DNA of 64,000 bases from JACMLD01 sp044227095 (GCA_044227095.1 JBGAFV010000001.1:2108001-2172000), one strand, 5' to 3'; shown: positions 25,326 to 34,935, numbered from the stretch's first letter. The notes: generated from the letters alone by a model not told the origin. Made by a program: numbers and translations.

Positions 25326-27470
25326 ATGAAAAGAATACTAACGATAACCATCGCCATTTTTCTTGTAAATTTTTCAGCAAAATGTTTAGCGCAGCAATTA
25401 TCATGGACGGAAGTAGCACCGGGCGTATGGAAAGGCGTTGTTGGTACACCTGAAGCGTACGATTTTTTAAAAGCAGCAGCGGTTGCACCCAATTCAGCTG
25501 CCATTGCAAAGCTTGCATCAGGATCTTTTCCTTTTGATAAAGCTGATCTATTAGCAACCACTACAGATAATAAAACGTATTTGCGTTTTCCTTTGGAGAA
25601 AGAAGAACAACTATTTGGGTTTGGATTAAATTTTCAAACAGTTCATCAGCGTGGAAGAATTATGCAATTGCATGTTGACCATTATGGCGGAAGGGATAAC
25701 GGACGCACGCATTCGCCAACACCTTTTTATGTTTCCTCAAGAGGTTATGGTGTGTTTATTAATTCGGCAAGATATTTAAATGTATATGCGGGTACTGCTT
25801 TAAGAAAAGACAGTAAAACACCTGCACATGAACAAGACAGGAACACAGATACTAATTGGACTGCCCAACCTTATTCTGATGGCGTAGAAATTTTAGTACC
25901 TGCTGCAGGAGTAGAAGTTTATGTATTTGCCGGCCCAACTACTTTAGATGCGGTAAGAAGATTTAATTTATATAATGGCGGCGGATGTTTACCACCACGC
26001 TGGGGACTGGGTTTTACACAAAGGGTTAAATCTTTGTACACTTCGGATGAAGTAGAAAAAGAAGCGGATGAATTTGCAGCCAAAGGTTATCCATTAGATT
26101 TTATAGGGCTTGAGCCTGGGTGGCAAAGTAAATCTTACCCTGGTAGTTTTGAATGGGATAAGACGAGATATCCTGATCCTACAGGCTTTATTACTAAAAT
26201 GCTGCAGAAAAACATTCGCCTTAATTTATGGATCAATCCATATGTTTCTAAATACTCGCCCATTTATAAAAATATATTGCCTTACACAGGTTCTCATACA
26301 GTTTGGAATGGCATAGTTCCGGATTTTACAATGGAACAGGCACGGAAATATTTTTTTGAACAATTGCAGAATGATCAGATTAAGCCCGGTGTAAGCGGTT
26401 ACAAGATTGATGAAGTAGATGGTTTTGATAGCTGGGTTTGGCCCGACGTGGCAACATTTCCGGGCGGCCTTTCTGCAGAACAAATGCGGCAAACGTATGG
26501 TGTATTACTGCAGCGTTACAGCACAGAAGTTTTTCATCAGCAAAATAAAAGAACCTATGGCTTGGTAAGGGCTTCCAATGCAGGTGCGGTTTCTTACTCT
26601 TATGTTATTTACAATGATTATTACAAGCACGAAGATTTTATAACCGCACTGGTAAACAGCGGTTATGCAGGAGTGTTATGGACACCTGAAGTAAGGGCAT
26701 CTAACAATGCTGAAGAATGGGTAAGAAGGATGCAAACAGTTATATTTTCACCAATGGCAATGATCAATGCATGGTCTAGCGGTACTAAGCCCTGGTCTTA
26801 TACTGAAGTTGCGGAAGAAGTAAAACAACTGTCTTTGTTGCGCATGCAAATGATACCATATTGGTATACTGCTTTTGCCAAATATCATTTTGAAGGAACA
26901 CCGCCATTTAGGGCAATGAACCTTGAAGAAGGATTTAAACAAGATGCAACAAAAGAAGCTGTAAACACCAACCTTGAAGAGAACCCGTATTTACTGGCAA
27001 CCAATAAAGAAATTAAAGATCAGTATATGGCTGGTGAATATTTACTGGTAGCACCATTGTTTGCAGGAAATAAAACACGTAAAGTTGTTTTACCCAAAGG
27101 CAATTGGTACGATTTCTATACAGGTGCATTTGCAGGTAATGGACAAGTAATTACGGTTACAGCAGGCATTGATAAAATTCCTGTTTTTGTAAAAGATGGC
27201 GCAATCATTCCATTTCAAACTGCTTTGCTGCATGCAGCAAAGAAAGGAGAGAAGACAAATATTGAATTCAGGCATTACGGAGAAAAAAATGGTTTGTACA
27301 ATTTGTACGATGATGATGGCGAAACTTTTGATTATGAAAAAGGATCGTACAGCTGGCGTACTGTAAAAATGGAGAAAAATAAAAAAGGAGAATGGGTGGG
27401 TTCTATCTCATCTCCGGAAAAAGATAAACCCAATACAGTTGGTATTGTTAGCTACAAACACATGAAGTAA
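25326..27470 (+). CDS. GH31-family glycoside hydrolase
   Basis: This secreted or periplasmic glycosidase of 714 residues has a signal peptide at about 1-23 (ending LAQ). The catalytic barrel shows GLEPGWQSKSYPGSFEWD, NLWINPYVS and GYKIDEVDG, where Asp362 is the probable nucleophile. YAGVLWTPEVR and a C-terminal beta domain with YDDDGETFDYEKG are also typical of GH31. The family includes alpha-glucosidases, alpha-xylosidases and alpha-galactosidases, and the specificity here is not clear. Neighbouring SusCD and GH105 genes suggest plant cell-wall sugars. Confidence 0.88.
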   Translation: MKRILTITIAIFLVNFSAKCLAQQLSWTEVAPGVWKGVVGTPEAYDFLKAAAVAPNSAAIAKLASGSFPFDKADLLATTTDNKTYLRFPLEKEEQLFGFGLNFQTVHQRGRIMQLHVDHYGGRDNGRTHSPTPFYVSSRGYGVFINSARYLNVYAGTALRKDSKTPAHEQDRNTDTNWTAQPYSDGVEILVPAAGVEVYVFAGPTTLDAVRRFNLYNGGGCLPPRWGLGFTQRVKSLYTSDEVEKEADEFAAKGYPLDFIGLEPGWQSKSYPGSFEWDKTRYPDPTGFITKMLQKNIRLNLWINPYVSKYSPIYKNILPYTGSHTVWNGIVPDFTMEQARKYFFEQLQNDQIKPGVSGYKIDEVDGFDSWVWPDVATFPGGLSAEQMRQTYGVLLQRYSTEVFHQQNKRTYGLVRASNAGAVSYSYVIYNDYYKHEDFITALVNSGYAGVLWTPEVRASNNAEEWVRRMQTVIFSPMAMINAWSSGTKPWSYTEVAEEVKQLSLLRMQMIPYWYTAFAKYHFEGTPPFRAMNLEEGFKQDATKEAVNTNLEENPYLLATNKEIKDQYMAGEYLLVAPLFAGNKTRKVVLPKGNWYDFYTGAFAGNGQVITVTAGIDKIPVFVKDGAIIPFQTALLHAAKKGEKTNIEFRHYGEKNGLYNLYDDDGETFDYEKGSYSWRTVKMEKNKKGEWVGSISSPEKDKPNTVGIVSYKHMK

Positions 27471-27527
27471 GATATTTTCTTGTATAAGCACCGCTCTCAC
27501 TAACCCCGTCCTAAGGCACGAGGTTAT

Positions 27528-27974
27528 TTAGTTATCCAGCAACCGTCTGTGATAATTAACCTGCCCGAGATGATAACCAAGATGCGTTGCAAGATGAACA
27601 AGCAAATACGCAGTGCTGGTTTTTTCTTCCCATACCAAAAGCGGGTATTCTGTTGCAAGTTGTTCTTCTTTAACAAGCGGTAATGCTTTTTCAAGAACAA
27701 CAATAGTATCATCAATTTTTTTCAGCAACTCATTCCTGCTAATGTTTTTTAACGAGAACTCCAGTTCGCGGTTTCTTATATAACCCGTATTGCCATACAC
27801 TGCGCCAATATAAGTATTGAGATTGCCTACAAGGTGCAAACACAAATTGCCTGCAGAATTGACAATAGCTTTACTGGTAAGCCAAATGGCATCTTCATTT
27901 TTGTACAGGCTTATTTCTGTTTTTAGTTTGTTCAAGTCCCTCACTAAAAATGTTTTCAATAATTCTGGCAGCAT
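27528..27974 (-). CDS. DinB-like protein (DUF1572 type)
   Basis: This 148-residue helical protein resembles the DinB four-helix-bundle superfamily. Histidines that could bind a metal lie in LCLHLVGN and in HLATHLGYHLGQVNYH near the C-terminus. Some members are thiol-dependent transferases or stress proteins; the function here is unknown. It ends about 57 bases beyond the GH31 stop, on the opposite strand. Confidence 0.75.
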   Translation of the reverse strand: MLPELLKTFLVRDLNKLKTEISLYKNEDAIWLTSKAIVNSAGNLCLHLVGNLNTYIGAVYGNTGYIRNRELEFSLKNISRNELLKKIDDTIVVLEKALPLVKEEQLATEYPLLVWEEKTSTAYLLVHLATHLGYHLGQVNYHRRLLDN

Positions 27975-28414
27975 AGCTTATTTATTTTTATAGACAAACA
28001 TTTGTTTTTCATGGTGGCATTCTTGCCCGCCCGGATGAACAAACATTTTTTATCCGTTCGGACGGGCGTCGCACACTTCAGCAATAGCAACACAATTGAT
28101 CTTTTCTTGACTGTACTAAATTGTATTAATACCAGGTATCAAACTATAATGCACGTAAGATAACAATTGCATAGAATTTTGGGCTAAAGCTCAGTTCAAA
28201 TGGGCTTTCTAAACACAGTGGTTAAGCGCTGGGTTACCTAAGTAGCTCATAATTGGTTTTAGCCAAACGCATCGTACATGTTCGAGCATTAACGTTGTCA
28301 AATCTTCAAATGCGAATTTGAAATGCTTTCACAAAATAATCGTAGCTTAGGATACCTTCATCGTAATTCCTCCCTTTGAACCTCTATTTATTTTATCACC
28401 TAAAATTATTGTTC
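27975..28414. other. 440-base spacer with inverted repeat and dispersed repeat
   Basis: No gene is seen. A GC-rich inverted repeat (GCCCGCCCG near 28024 against CGGACGGGC near 28058) is followed at once by the opposite-strand copy of the dispersed core GCGTCGCACACTT (28066-28078). The rest is AT-rich and without a recognisable element. The promoter of the lipoprotein gene at 28415 should lie at its right end. Confidence 0.5.
28066..28078 (-). repeat. Dispersed repeat core on the minus strand
   Basis: GCGTCGCACACTT is the exact reverse complement of the core AAGTGTGCGACGC seen at 8500-8512 and 44918-44930. The flanks differ from those copies. Confidence 0.6.
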
Positions 28415-28951
28415 ATGAAAAAGATTCAATTCATTTGCGGATGTTTTGCTTTATTCCTGGTTTCCTGCGGAGGCGACGCTAGTAAACCGGCAACAACTGA
28501 AGCAGCGCCTGCAGAAAAAACAACAAGCTCTATGGCCCAAAAAAATCTTGACGCTATGCATGCTGTTGACAAAGCTTTTGAAACGGGTGATGCAAGCGGT
28601 CTAGATAGTGTTATTGCTCCAAATTTTGTAGATCATACAGATAAGGGAGATAAAAACAGGGACACATTAAAAGCAATGATTAAAATGTGGCATGATGCTG
28701 ATAAGACAATGAAAATGGAAACGCTAAAAGAGGTGGCCGATGATGACTATGTTTTTTCACAGACGCATGTATCAGGAACTGGCGATGGTGTAATGATGCC
28801 TAAAGGCCCTTACGATATGCATTCTGTTGAAGTAGTAAAGTTTAAAGACGGAAAAGCAGTAGAGCATTGGGGCTATATGGAAATGGGCGAAGTAAGTAAG
28901 ATGATGGAAAAAATGATGGGCGATATGAAAGCGCCGCCAAAGAAAAAATAA
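28415..28951 (+). CDS. SnoaL/NTF2-like lipoprotein
   Basis: This 178-residue protein has a lipoprotein signal ending in LVSCGG. The mature part resembles the SnoaL-like (ester cyclase) branch of the NTF2 fold: IAPNFVDHTDKG, MIKMWHDADKTMKME and VEVVKFKDGKAVEHWGYMEM. Met- and Lys-rich residues end the chain. Such lipoproteins are frequent in Bacteroidota and of unknown role. ATG 28415 is preferred to 28376 because it starts the signal. It shares a bidirectional terminator with the S9 peptidase gene. Confidence 0.8.
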   Translation: MKKIQFICGCFALFLVSCGGDASKPATTEAAPAEKTTSSMAQKNLDAMHAVDKAFETGDASGLDSVIAPNFVDHTDKGDKNRDTLKAMIKMWHDADKTMKMETLKEVADDDYVFSQTHVSGTGDGVMMPKGPYDMHSVEVVKFKDGKAVEHWGYMEMGEVSKMMEKMMGDMKAPPKKK

Positions 28952-28963
28952 ATGAGTGATAAT

Positions 28964-28998
28964 AAAAATGGCTGTCAGTTATAACGACAGCCATTTTT
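28964..28998. terminator. Bidirectional intrinsic terminator
   Basis: A perfect 13-bp stem, AAAAATGGCTGTC (28964-28976) with GACAGCCATTTTT (28986-28998), has A-rich and T-rich flanks. It lies between the lipoprotein gene on the plus strand and the S9 peptidase on the minus strand and should end both. Confidence 0.9.
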
Positions 28999-29020
28999 TA
29001 TTGCTTTAATAAATGTGCAA

Positions 29021-31402
29021 TTACTTAAGATTGGTTTCAAATAATTTGAAGATGCGTTTGTATTCATCTGTCCAACTGCTGGGCTCTACAAATCCATGAT
29101 CTTCCATTGGGTAACCAATAATTTCCCAATTGTCTTTTCCAAGTTCTATCAGTCGCTGAGACAGTTTTATTGCATCCTGGAAATTTACATTGGTATCTAC
29201 AATGCCATGGCAAATAAGCAAGTGCCCCTTTAAACCATTAGCCCAGTAATAAGGAGAACTTCTGTGATAAGCAATGCTGTCTGTGAATGGCTCATTCAAA
29301 ATATTAGAAGTATAACCATGATTGTATTGTGCCCAGTCTGTAACAGGACGAAGCGCAGCACCGGCAGCAAATACATCAGGCGTTGTAAACAATGCCATCA
29401 GCGTAATAAAACCTCCGTAAGATCCGCCATACAATCCTATATGTTTTGCATCAACCCCGAGTGAATCTACCATGTATTTGGCAGCATCCACCTGGTCGGT
29501 TAAATCTTTACCGCCCATAAAACGGTAAATGCCCGTACGCCAGTCTCGGCCATAGCCGGCACTTGCGCGGTAATCTATATCAAGCACAGTATAACCCTTG
29601 TCTGCAAGCATATTGTTAAACATGTACTCCCTGAAGTAGCTGCTCCACCATTTGTGTGCGTTTTGTAAATACCCTGCGCCATGTACAAATATTACTCCGG
29701 GTTTAGAAGGTGCTGCGTTGGCAGGTTTATATACACGTGCATATACCTGTGCGCCATCTCTTGCCGTAATGGTTATTACCTGCGGATCTTTCCATTTGTA
29801 AGAATTAAATTCTTCGGTGGTTGCTTTATTGGTTACCTGTATATATTTAGAACCTTGCTTATTATCTTGAACATATAGTTCCCACGGCTTATTGCTATAA
29901 GAATATAAAAAAGCAATTTGTTTTTCGTCTGGCGAAATGGTTACCTGGTTAGCGCCGGTAAGCGTAGTAATTCTTTCTGCTTTACCACCAGTTACCGGTA
30001 AGCGATAAAATTGTTTTTCGCCAGGATGTACTTCATTGGTTGTAATATAGAAATATTTTTTGTCGATAGACAAATCAGCTTCCTGTACTTCATATTTTCC
30101 GCTGGTAAGTGCTTTCTTTTCGCCGGTGTTTACATTAACAGTATAAAGGTGAGAATAGCCCGTTGCTTCAGACTGGTACCAGAAAGTATTTTCGTCTATC
30201 CATCCTGTATTGGATCCGCCAAAATCTCCGCCAATACCCGGACCGCTTACCCATGCATCGTCATGCTGCCTGTCTAACAATTTTATTTTACCAGTTACAG
30301 GATCTAAAAGATATAACCACCTGTCTTTATTATCTGCAGCATAAGCAGCTATTACAACGTGTGTACCTTTATCAGACCAAACAGGATTTGTAAAACTCAC
30401 AACCCTGTTTGCAGAATCTTTCAATTTCTTTTTATATACTTCAGGGTAATCTTTAAAATAAGCAGGAATATCTTTTATACCGTCTATATCTGCTGGCTTT
30501 ACCTGTAACACCGTATCTTTTTCTATATCGAATATAAATAGCTCCTGTGTGCCTTGTGTGGCGCCTACTTTGGTGCGACCGGGTATATCTTCTGTAAACC
30601 CGCTTTCAGTAACATAATTAGGCACAATAGTAGATTTGCCACGTTCTGCTTTGTATAGAATATAAGTAATAAATTTTCCGTCGGGGCTTATTGTGGTTCT
30701 GTAAAGACTTTTGTCTTCAATATAAATTGTCTTTAGTGTTTTCTTTTTTGCAATAGCGTTTGCCATAGAATCTGTGAGATCCCTTTTATGTTTGCGGCTG
30801 CGCAATACATCAAAATTTCTTAGCTGATCTTCTTTCAACCATTTTTCCTGAGTATTAAGGTTGTCTTTTTTCAGATCTTTTGGTGAGGCATTGCCGCGTT
30901 GAAAATTGCTCAACTGTATTATTAATCCTGTAGTAATATCCCATGCGTACAGGTTTTGATTAAGCGTATAAACAATCCTGGAATCATTAAAAGAAAAATA
31001 AGGATCACTTTCAACATCGGCTGTTTGTGTAATACGGCGTTCTTTACCCGTTTTTACATCGCCCATAAAAATATCGCCGTCTTTGTCGTAAACATAACTG
31101 CTCCTGTTGCTATTATAGTTTACATCCCTCTCCCGCAAAATAGATTGCCTTTGCGCATACGTTGTTTTTTGCGGCACCATATTATCTCGGCTCACATAGT
31201 AAAGCGAATCTGTAATGGCTTTTTCCGGGTTCCAGTTAAAATAAATGTATTTACTATCGCGGCTCCAGCTTATACCGGTTGGAGATGTTCCAATCCATTT
31301 TGGGTCACGCATTATTTTTTCAACCGTTAATGGCGCAAGCTGGTTTTGTGCAAGCGTTGTTACTGTAGTAAACAGTAAAACAATAAAGCTGATTTTTCTC
31401 AT
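29021..31402 (-). CDS. S9-family prolyl oligopeptidase/DPP4-like peptidase
   Basis: This 793-residue serine peptidase has a signal peptide (ending TLAQ), a long N-terminal beta-propeller and a C-terminal alpha/beta-hydrolase domain. The catalytic triad can be placed: Ser661 in GGSYGG, Asp736 in GIVDTN and His769 in EDHGF. It would be periplasmic and remove dipeptides or cleave short peptides. It follows mgtE by 19 bases on the same strand, so the two may be cotranscribed. Confidence 0.93.
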   Translation of the reverse strand: MRKISFIVLLFTTVTTLAQNQLAPLTVEKIMRDPKWIGTSPTGISWSRDSKYIYFNWNPEKAITDSLYYVSRDNMVPQKTTYAQRQSILRERDVNYNSNRSSYVYDKDGDIFMGDVKTGKERRITQTADVESDPYFSFNDSRIVYTLNQNLYAWDITTGLIIQLSNFQRGNASPKDLKKDNLNTQEKWLKEDQLRNFDVLRSRKHKRDLTDSMANAIAKKKTLKTIYIEDKSLYRTTISPDGKFITYILYKAERGKSTIVPNYVTESGFTEDIPGRTKVGATQGTQELFIFDIEKDTVLQVKPADIDGIKDIPAYFKDYPEVYKKKLKDSANRVVSFTNPVWSDKGTHVVIAAYAADNKDRWLYLLDPVTGKIKLLDRQHDDAWVSGPGIGGDFGGSNTGWIDENTFWYQSEATGYSHLYTVNVNTGEKKALTSGKYEVQEADLSIDKKYFYITTNEVHPGEKQFYRLPVTGGKAERITTLTGANQVTISPDEKQIAFLYSYSNKPWELYVQDNKQGSKYIQVTNKATTEEFNSYKWKDPQVITITARDGAQVYARVYKPANAAPSKPGVIFVHGAGYLQNAHKWWSSYFREYMFNNMLADKGYTVLDIDYRASAGYGRDWRTGIYRFMGGKDLTDQVDAAKYMVDSLGVDAKHIGLYGGSYGGFITLMALFTTPDVFAAGAALRPVTDWAQYNHGYTSNILNEPFTDSIAYHRSSPYYWANGLKGHLLICHGIVDTNVNFQDAIKLSQRLIELGKDNWEIIGYPMEDHGFVEPSSWTDEYKRIFKLFETNLK

Positions 31403-31421
31403 ACTGTGTTTTGGTAATTGG

Positions 31422-32813
31422 TTATAATATAATTCCGCTTAAAATAGCAAATGCTACTGAAAAATAAATGATCAATCCCGTTACATCTACAAGTGTTGCC
31501 ACAAAGGGTGCAGAAGAAACTGCAGGGTCTGCACCCAGTCTTTTTAATACAAGCGGCAACATAGAACCGCTTAGCGTTCCCCACAATACAACACCCACAA
31601 GCGAGACGCCTACTGCATAAGCAATGGGCAAATAATGTGGCCCGTATACAGAAGGAAATATCTGGGACCAAACTATTATTCTTGTAAAACCTATCAATCC
31701 CAATACACTACCCAGCAAAAGACCAGAAATAATTTCTCTTCTCATTACACGCCACCAGTCTTTTACTGTTATTTCTCCAACGGCCATTGCCTGTATAATA
31801 AGTGTTGATGCCTGCGACCCGCTATTGCCCCCGCTTGAAATAATTAATGGTACAAACAATACAAGCACTACAGCTTTTGCAATTTCGCCTTCAAAATATT
31901 TCATAGCGGTAGCGGTAAGCATTTCTCCAAGAAATAAAACCACCAGCCATACAATTCTTTTTTTAAACAAGCTGTAAAGCGATATTTCCAGGTAAGGTTC
32001 TTCCAATGCTTCGGTACCACCCATTTTTTGCATGTCTTCACTAAACTCTTCGCTGGCTACCCAAAGTATGTCATCAATCGTTACAATACCCAGTAGCAAA
32101 TTGTTATTGTCTACCACGGGCAGGGCTACACGATTATTCATTTTAAAAGTCTGGCTGGCAATTTCCTGGTCGTCGTTTACATTAAGCGTTATGTAGCGGT
32201 TGTCTATAATTTCGCTTACTTTTTTATCAGGGCTGGCAAGAATAATTTCGCGGATGCGCACATCATCAATAAAAACTCCTTTATCATCTACCACATAGAT
32301 AACGTCAATGGTTTCGCTGTCTTTACCAACGTTACGGATTTGCTGTAATACATCCTGCACTGTCCATTCAAGCGGTACGGCAATATAATCGGGTGTCATC
32401 AGCCTGCCTACACTGCTTTCGGGATAGCCCAGCAGCGCAAGCGTTACTTTTCTTTCTTCGGGATCAAGTGTCTTAATCAATTCTTTTACTACTTCGCCGG
32501 GCAATTCTTCCAGGAAAGCGGTTCGGTCATCCGGAGGAAGTTCATTTAGTAATTCTGCAGTTTTTAGCGGTGGTAGGTCGTGAATAATATTTTTTTGCGT
32601 AGCCAGGTCCAGTATTTTAAACACTTTGGCAGCCCGGTGCACACTCATATTGGCCAGTATACGGCTTTCATAATCGGGATATTCATTAATAAGTTCTGCT
32701 ACATCGCTGATGTTCTGGTGGTTTAGCCATTCTTTAATGCGCAGCACATCATCGCTCTGCACTATTTCAAGAAATTGCTCCTGCATGGTAGGTTCTTCTA
32801 ACTCTAAGCTCAT
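31422..32813 (-). CDS. mgtE: Magnesium transporter MgtE
   Basis: This 463-residue protein has the MgtE order: an N-terminal superhelical domain (about 1-130, with LPPDDRTAFLEELPGE), a CBS pair (about 135-255) and a membrane domain of about five helices (from 285) with ISSGGNSGSQASTLIIQAMA. It is a Mg2+ channel of the inner membrane gated by cytoplasmic Mg2+ bound at the CBS domains. The length is normal. Confidence 0.95.
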   Translation of the reverse strand: MSLELEEPTMQEQFLEIVQSDDVLRIKEWLNHQNISDVAELINEYPDYESRILANMSVHRAAKVFKILDLATQKNIIHDLPPLKTAELLNELPPDDRTAFLEELPGEVVKELIKTLDPEERKVTLALLGYPESSVGRLMTPDYIAVPLEWTVQDVLQQIRNVGKDSETIDVIYVVDDKGVFIDDVRIREIILASPDKKVSEIIDNRYITLNVNDDQEIASQTFKMNNRVALPVVDNNNLLLGIVTIDDILWVASEEFSEDMQKMGGTEALEEPYLEISLYSLFKKRIVWLVVLFLGEMLTATAMKYFEGEIAKAVVLVLFVPLIISSGGNSGSQASTLIIQAMAVGEITVKDWWRVMRREIISGLLLGSVLGLIGFTRIIVWSQIFPSVYGPHYLPIAYAVGVSLVGVVLWGTLSGSMLPLVLKRLGADPAVSSAPFVATLVDVTGLIIYFSVAFAILSGIIL

Positions 32814-32949
32814 GCTTCAAATTTACCTTTTCTTATATTTAAAAGGCCAATTGTTAATTGTAAACTGATGAACTAATTTCAGCTTCCGGGAAAATTAAAA
32901 CTGTTTTAATTTGGAAGACGATTTGATAACAGAAAATTTTTTAGCGAAA

Positions 32950-33327
32950 ATGATGCAGCCTTATCTTTTTATAGCGCCTACAGTTTCTATGGGCCGCGGT
33001 GTATTTACGAATGAACCAATAGAAAAAGGAATGGTGATTGAAATAGCACCTGTTATTGTAATGACTGCAGAGGATAGAAAGAAACTGGATGAAACGCTCC
33101 TGCACGATTATATTTTTGAATGGGGCGATAATGAATGTTGCATGGCACTGGGTTATATTCCTGTGTACAATCATTCCTACAATTCAAACTGCGACTATGA
33201 AATGGATTTTGATGGGCAAACTATTACAATAGTAACAATGCGCAACATTGAAGCCGGGGAAGAATTGTTTATCAATTACAATGGTGAGTATAACGATACA
33301 AAACCTGTGTGGTTTGAAACGGCTTAG
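32950..33327 (+). CDS. SET-domain protein
   Basis: This is a compact SET domain of about 125 residues. Seen are the opening GRGVFTNEPIEKGMVIE, the NHSYNSNC motif that builds the pseudoknot and AdoMet site, and the closing EAGEELFINYNGEY. SET proteins methylate lysines; in bacteria the target is usually unknown. The frame is open from a TTG at 32911, but ATG 32950 (or 32953) is more likely. It is divergent from mgtE and has no pre-SET or post-SET extension. Confidence 0.85.
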   Translation: MMQPYLFIAPTVSMGRGVFTNEPIEKGMVIEIAPVIVMTAEDRKKLDETLLHDYIFEWGDNECCMALGYIPVYNHSYNSNCDYEMDFDGQTITIVTMRNIEAGEELFINYNGEYNDTKPVWFETA

Positions 33328-33362
33328 TTGCAATTTTCTTTGTTATACATACGCTCCCATTA

Positions 33363-33884
33363 TTACTTCGCCCAAATTGTTAGTCCGATTGGATCAAAAA
33401 TAAAACTATCCGCTTTTGTAAAGAACGAAGTCTTAAATTTCATTGTTTTTGAAAAATCTTTTAATTGACCGCTCAATTTTGTCAATAGTTGATCCCTGGT
33501 TAAGTTTTCGTAATCTCTTTTTGGAAGATTGAAATACATATTTTTTGGTTCAAATTCTATCCGTGTTTCTGATCCGTTTTTGCCATTGTCATATATATTT
33601 ACTCCTACCAGTACAAGTGTGTTTTCATTTGATGATTCAAAAAGCCCAACCTTGTATTGTGCAATTGATTTTTTAGGTTTGTCATGGTCACAAATATTGA
33701 CTAGCCAGTCTTGCATTGTTTTAAATTTTGAAATTAAACCTGGAGGCGGTGGTTCAATAATTTCCTCTTGCATTACGTCCTGTACTACAAGTATGGTTTT
33801 TCCAGATTCATTTTTTGGTAATTGTCCATGCCCCATAAAAGGAAATATTGCTGATAAAAAAATGATCAATAAGCGAGATCTCAT
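33363..33884 (-). CDS. Secreted protein of unknown function
   Basis: This 173-residue protein has a signal peptide (about 1-20, ending GHGQ). The mature part has a proline stretch EPPPPG and a mixed alpha/beta composition, with no motif I recognise. A small reading frame (33956-34135) lies upstream on the same strand. Its end faces the SET gene. Confidence 0.6.
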   Translation of the reverse strand: MRSRLLIIFLSAIFPFMGHGQLPKNESGKTILVVQDVMQEEIIEPPPPGLISKFKTMQDWLVNICDHDKPKKSIAQYKVGLFESSNENTLVLVGVNIYDNGKNGSETRIEFEPKNMYFNLPKRDYENLTRDQLLTKLSGQLKDFSKTMKFKTSFFTKADSFIFDPIGLTIWAK

Positions 33885-33955
33885 AAAATAGTTTGCAATA
33901 ATGATTTACTGAGCGGCGTCCCCTAAAATTTTACAAACATTAAGAATGCTATCTG

Positions 33956-34135
33956 TTAGATTTTTTTCCATACATACTTTCCACCCCTTTTTTTGGATGA
34001 AAATTTTGAATGTAATTGAATGAGAAAATTTTCAAAATCAGACATGATTCTTGTATCTGCATTTTGAGTTGGTTTTGCAGATGGAGTTGCCGATTTTAAG
34101 GCTTCAAAACTTGTATGACGAACTAGTTTTTTCAT
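33956..34135 (-). CDS. Possible small protein of 59 residues
   Basis: An ATG at 34135 opens a 59-codon frame ending in TAA at 33956. The product begins MKKLVRHTSFEALKSATP and is Lys-rich at the end (KKRGGKYVWKKI). It uses codons like its neighbours and has a plausible soluble, basic composition. It lies 71 bases upstream of the secreted unknown on the same strand. No family is recognised. The rest of the 33885-34302 spacer shows no further gene. Confidence 0.4.
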   Translation of the reverse strand: MKKLVRHTSFEALKSATPSAKPTQNADTRIMSDFENFLIQLHSKFSSKKRGGKYVWKKI

Positions 34136-34302
34136 TTAGAATTGCCTACAGAAATTGAATATTCCTGTGCATATCTAAAATACAAAATTTTCCGGAAGTT
34201 TATGTAAAAGAGGGGTCTATTGGAATTAAATGAATGTTGTAAACTTCATAATCCATCATAAGAATCATCAAAATCTGCGTTCCATTAACGCCGCAAAGCG
34301 CA

Positions 34303-34935
34303 TTAATCAGTAAGGCGTCCGCCAGCTGCAACCCATGCAGTTATCTTATCCTTGTCTCCTTGTGATAAAGCGGCCCTTGGTGGTTGTGGCATTTGGTCTG
34401 CAGTACCAGCCTGGTCTACGGCCCTTGTCTTAATAAGTGTTGAATAATCAACAATATTGCAATCAATAGTATAATTGGGCGATTGTGTTCCATTATGACA
34501 GCCAGTAACTGCGCAATTAGTAGCTAGAATAGCTTTTACAGCTGTAAATAATGTACCTGGCGTTCCTGTGCAACCTGTAGCTTTTGCAACAACAGTAACG
34601 CTAACACTGCCTGTACAACCATTTACACTTTTTGCAGTGATCTTATACTTGCCGGCAGCAAGATTATTGAATGTGCCTGATGCCTGGAAAGTTCCATCAT
34701 TAATACTAAATGTAAAAGCACCTGTGGCGCCGCTACCCGTAGCCGTTATACTTCCGGTAGAAGCACTAGCGTCTGTTGGTGTAGCATTACCGGCAGCAAC
34801 TATTGTTACGCCCGTACACGGATCTGTAGGTGGTGGGGTTGTACCACCGCTGCTGCTTTTGCTGCAGGCGTTAAAAACTACTGCTGAAAAAAATATCAAT
34901 AAAAGGCTGCAATAAAAGAATGTATGTTTTTTCAT
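34303..34935 (-). CDS. Lipoprotein with SprB-like repeat and cytochrome-like CX4CH motif
   Basis: The 210-residue protein has a lipoprotein signal ending in NACSKSSSG, then one repeat of the kind seen in gliding adhesins (TFSINDGTFQASGTFNNLAAG), then a C-terminal domain beginning about residue 125. That domain has CAVTGCH, a haem-like motif with four residues between the cysteines instead of two, and later MPQPP, which could give an axial Met as in small cytochromes c. Covalent haem is therefore possible but unproven. It is 29 bases downstream of the barrel-anti-sigma candidate and is probably in the sigma-factor operon. Confidence 0.75.
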   Translation of the reverse strand: MKKHTFFYCSLLLIFFSAVVFNACSKSSSGGTTPPPTDPCTGVTIVAAGNATPTDASASTGSITATGSGATGAFTFSINDGTFQASGTFNNLAAGKYKITAKSVNGCTGSVSVTVVAKATGCTGTPGTLFTAVKAILATNCAVTGCHNGTQSPNYTIDCNIVDYSTLIKTRAVDQAGTADQMPQPPRAALSQGDKDKITAWVAAGGRLTD

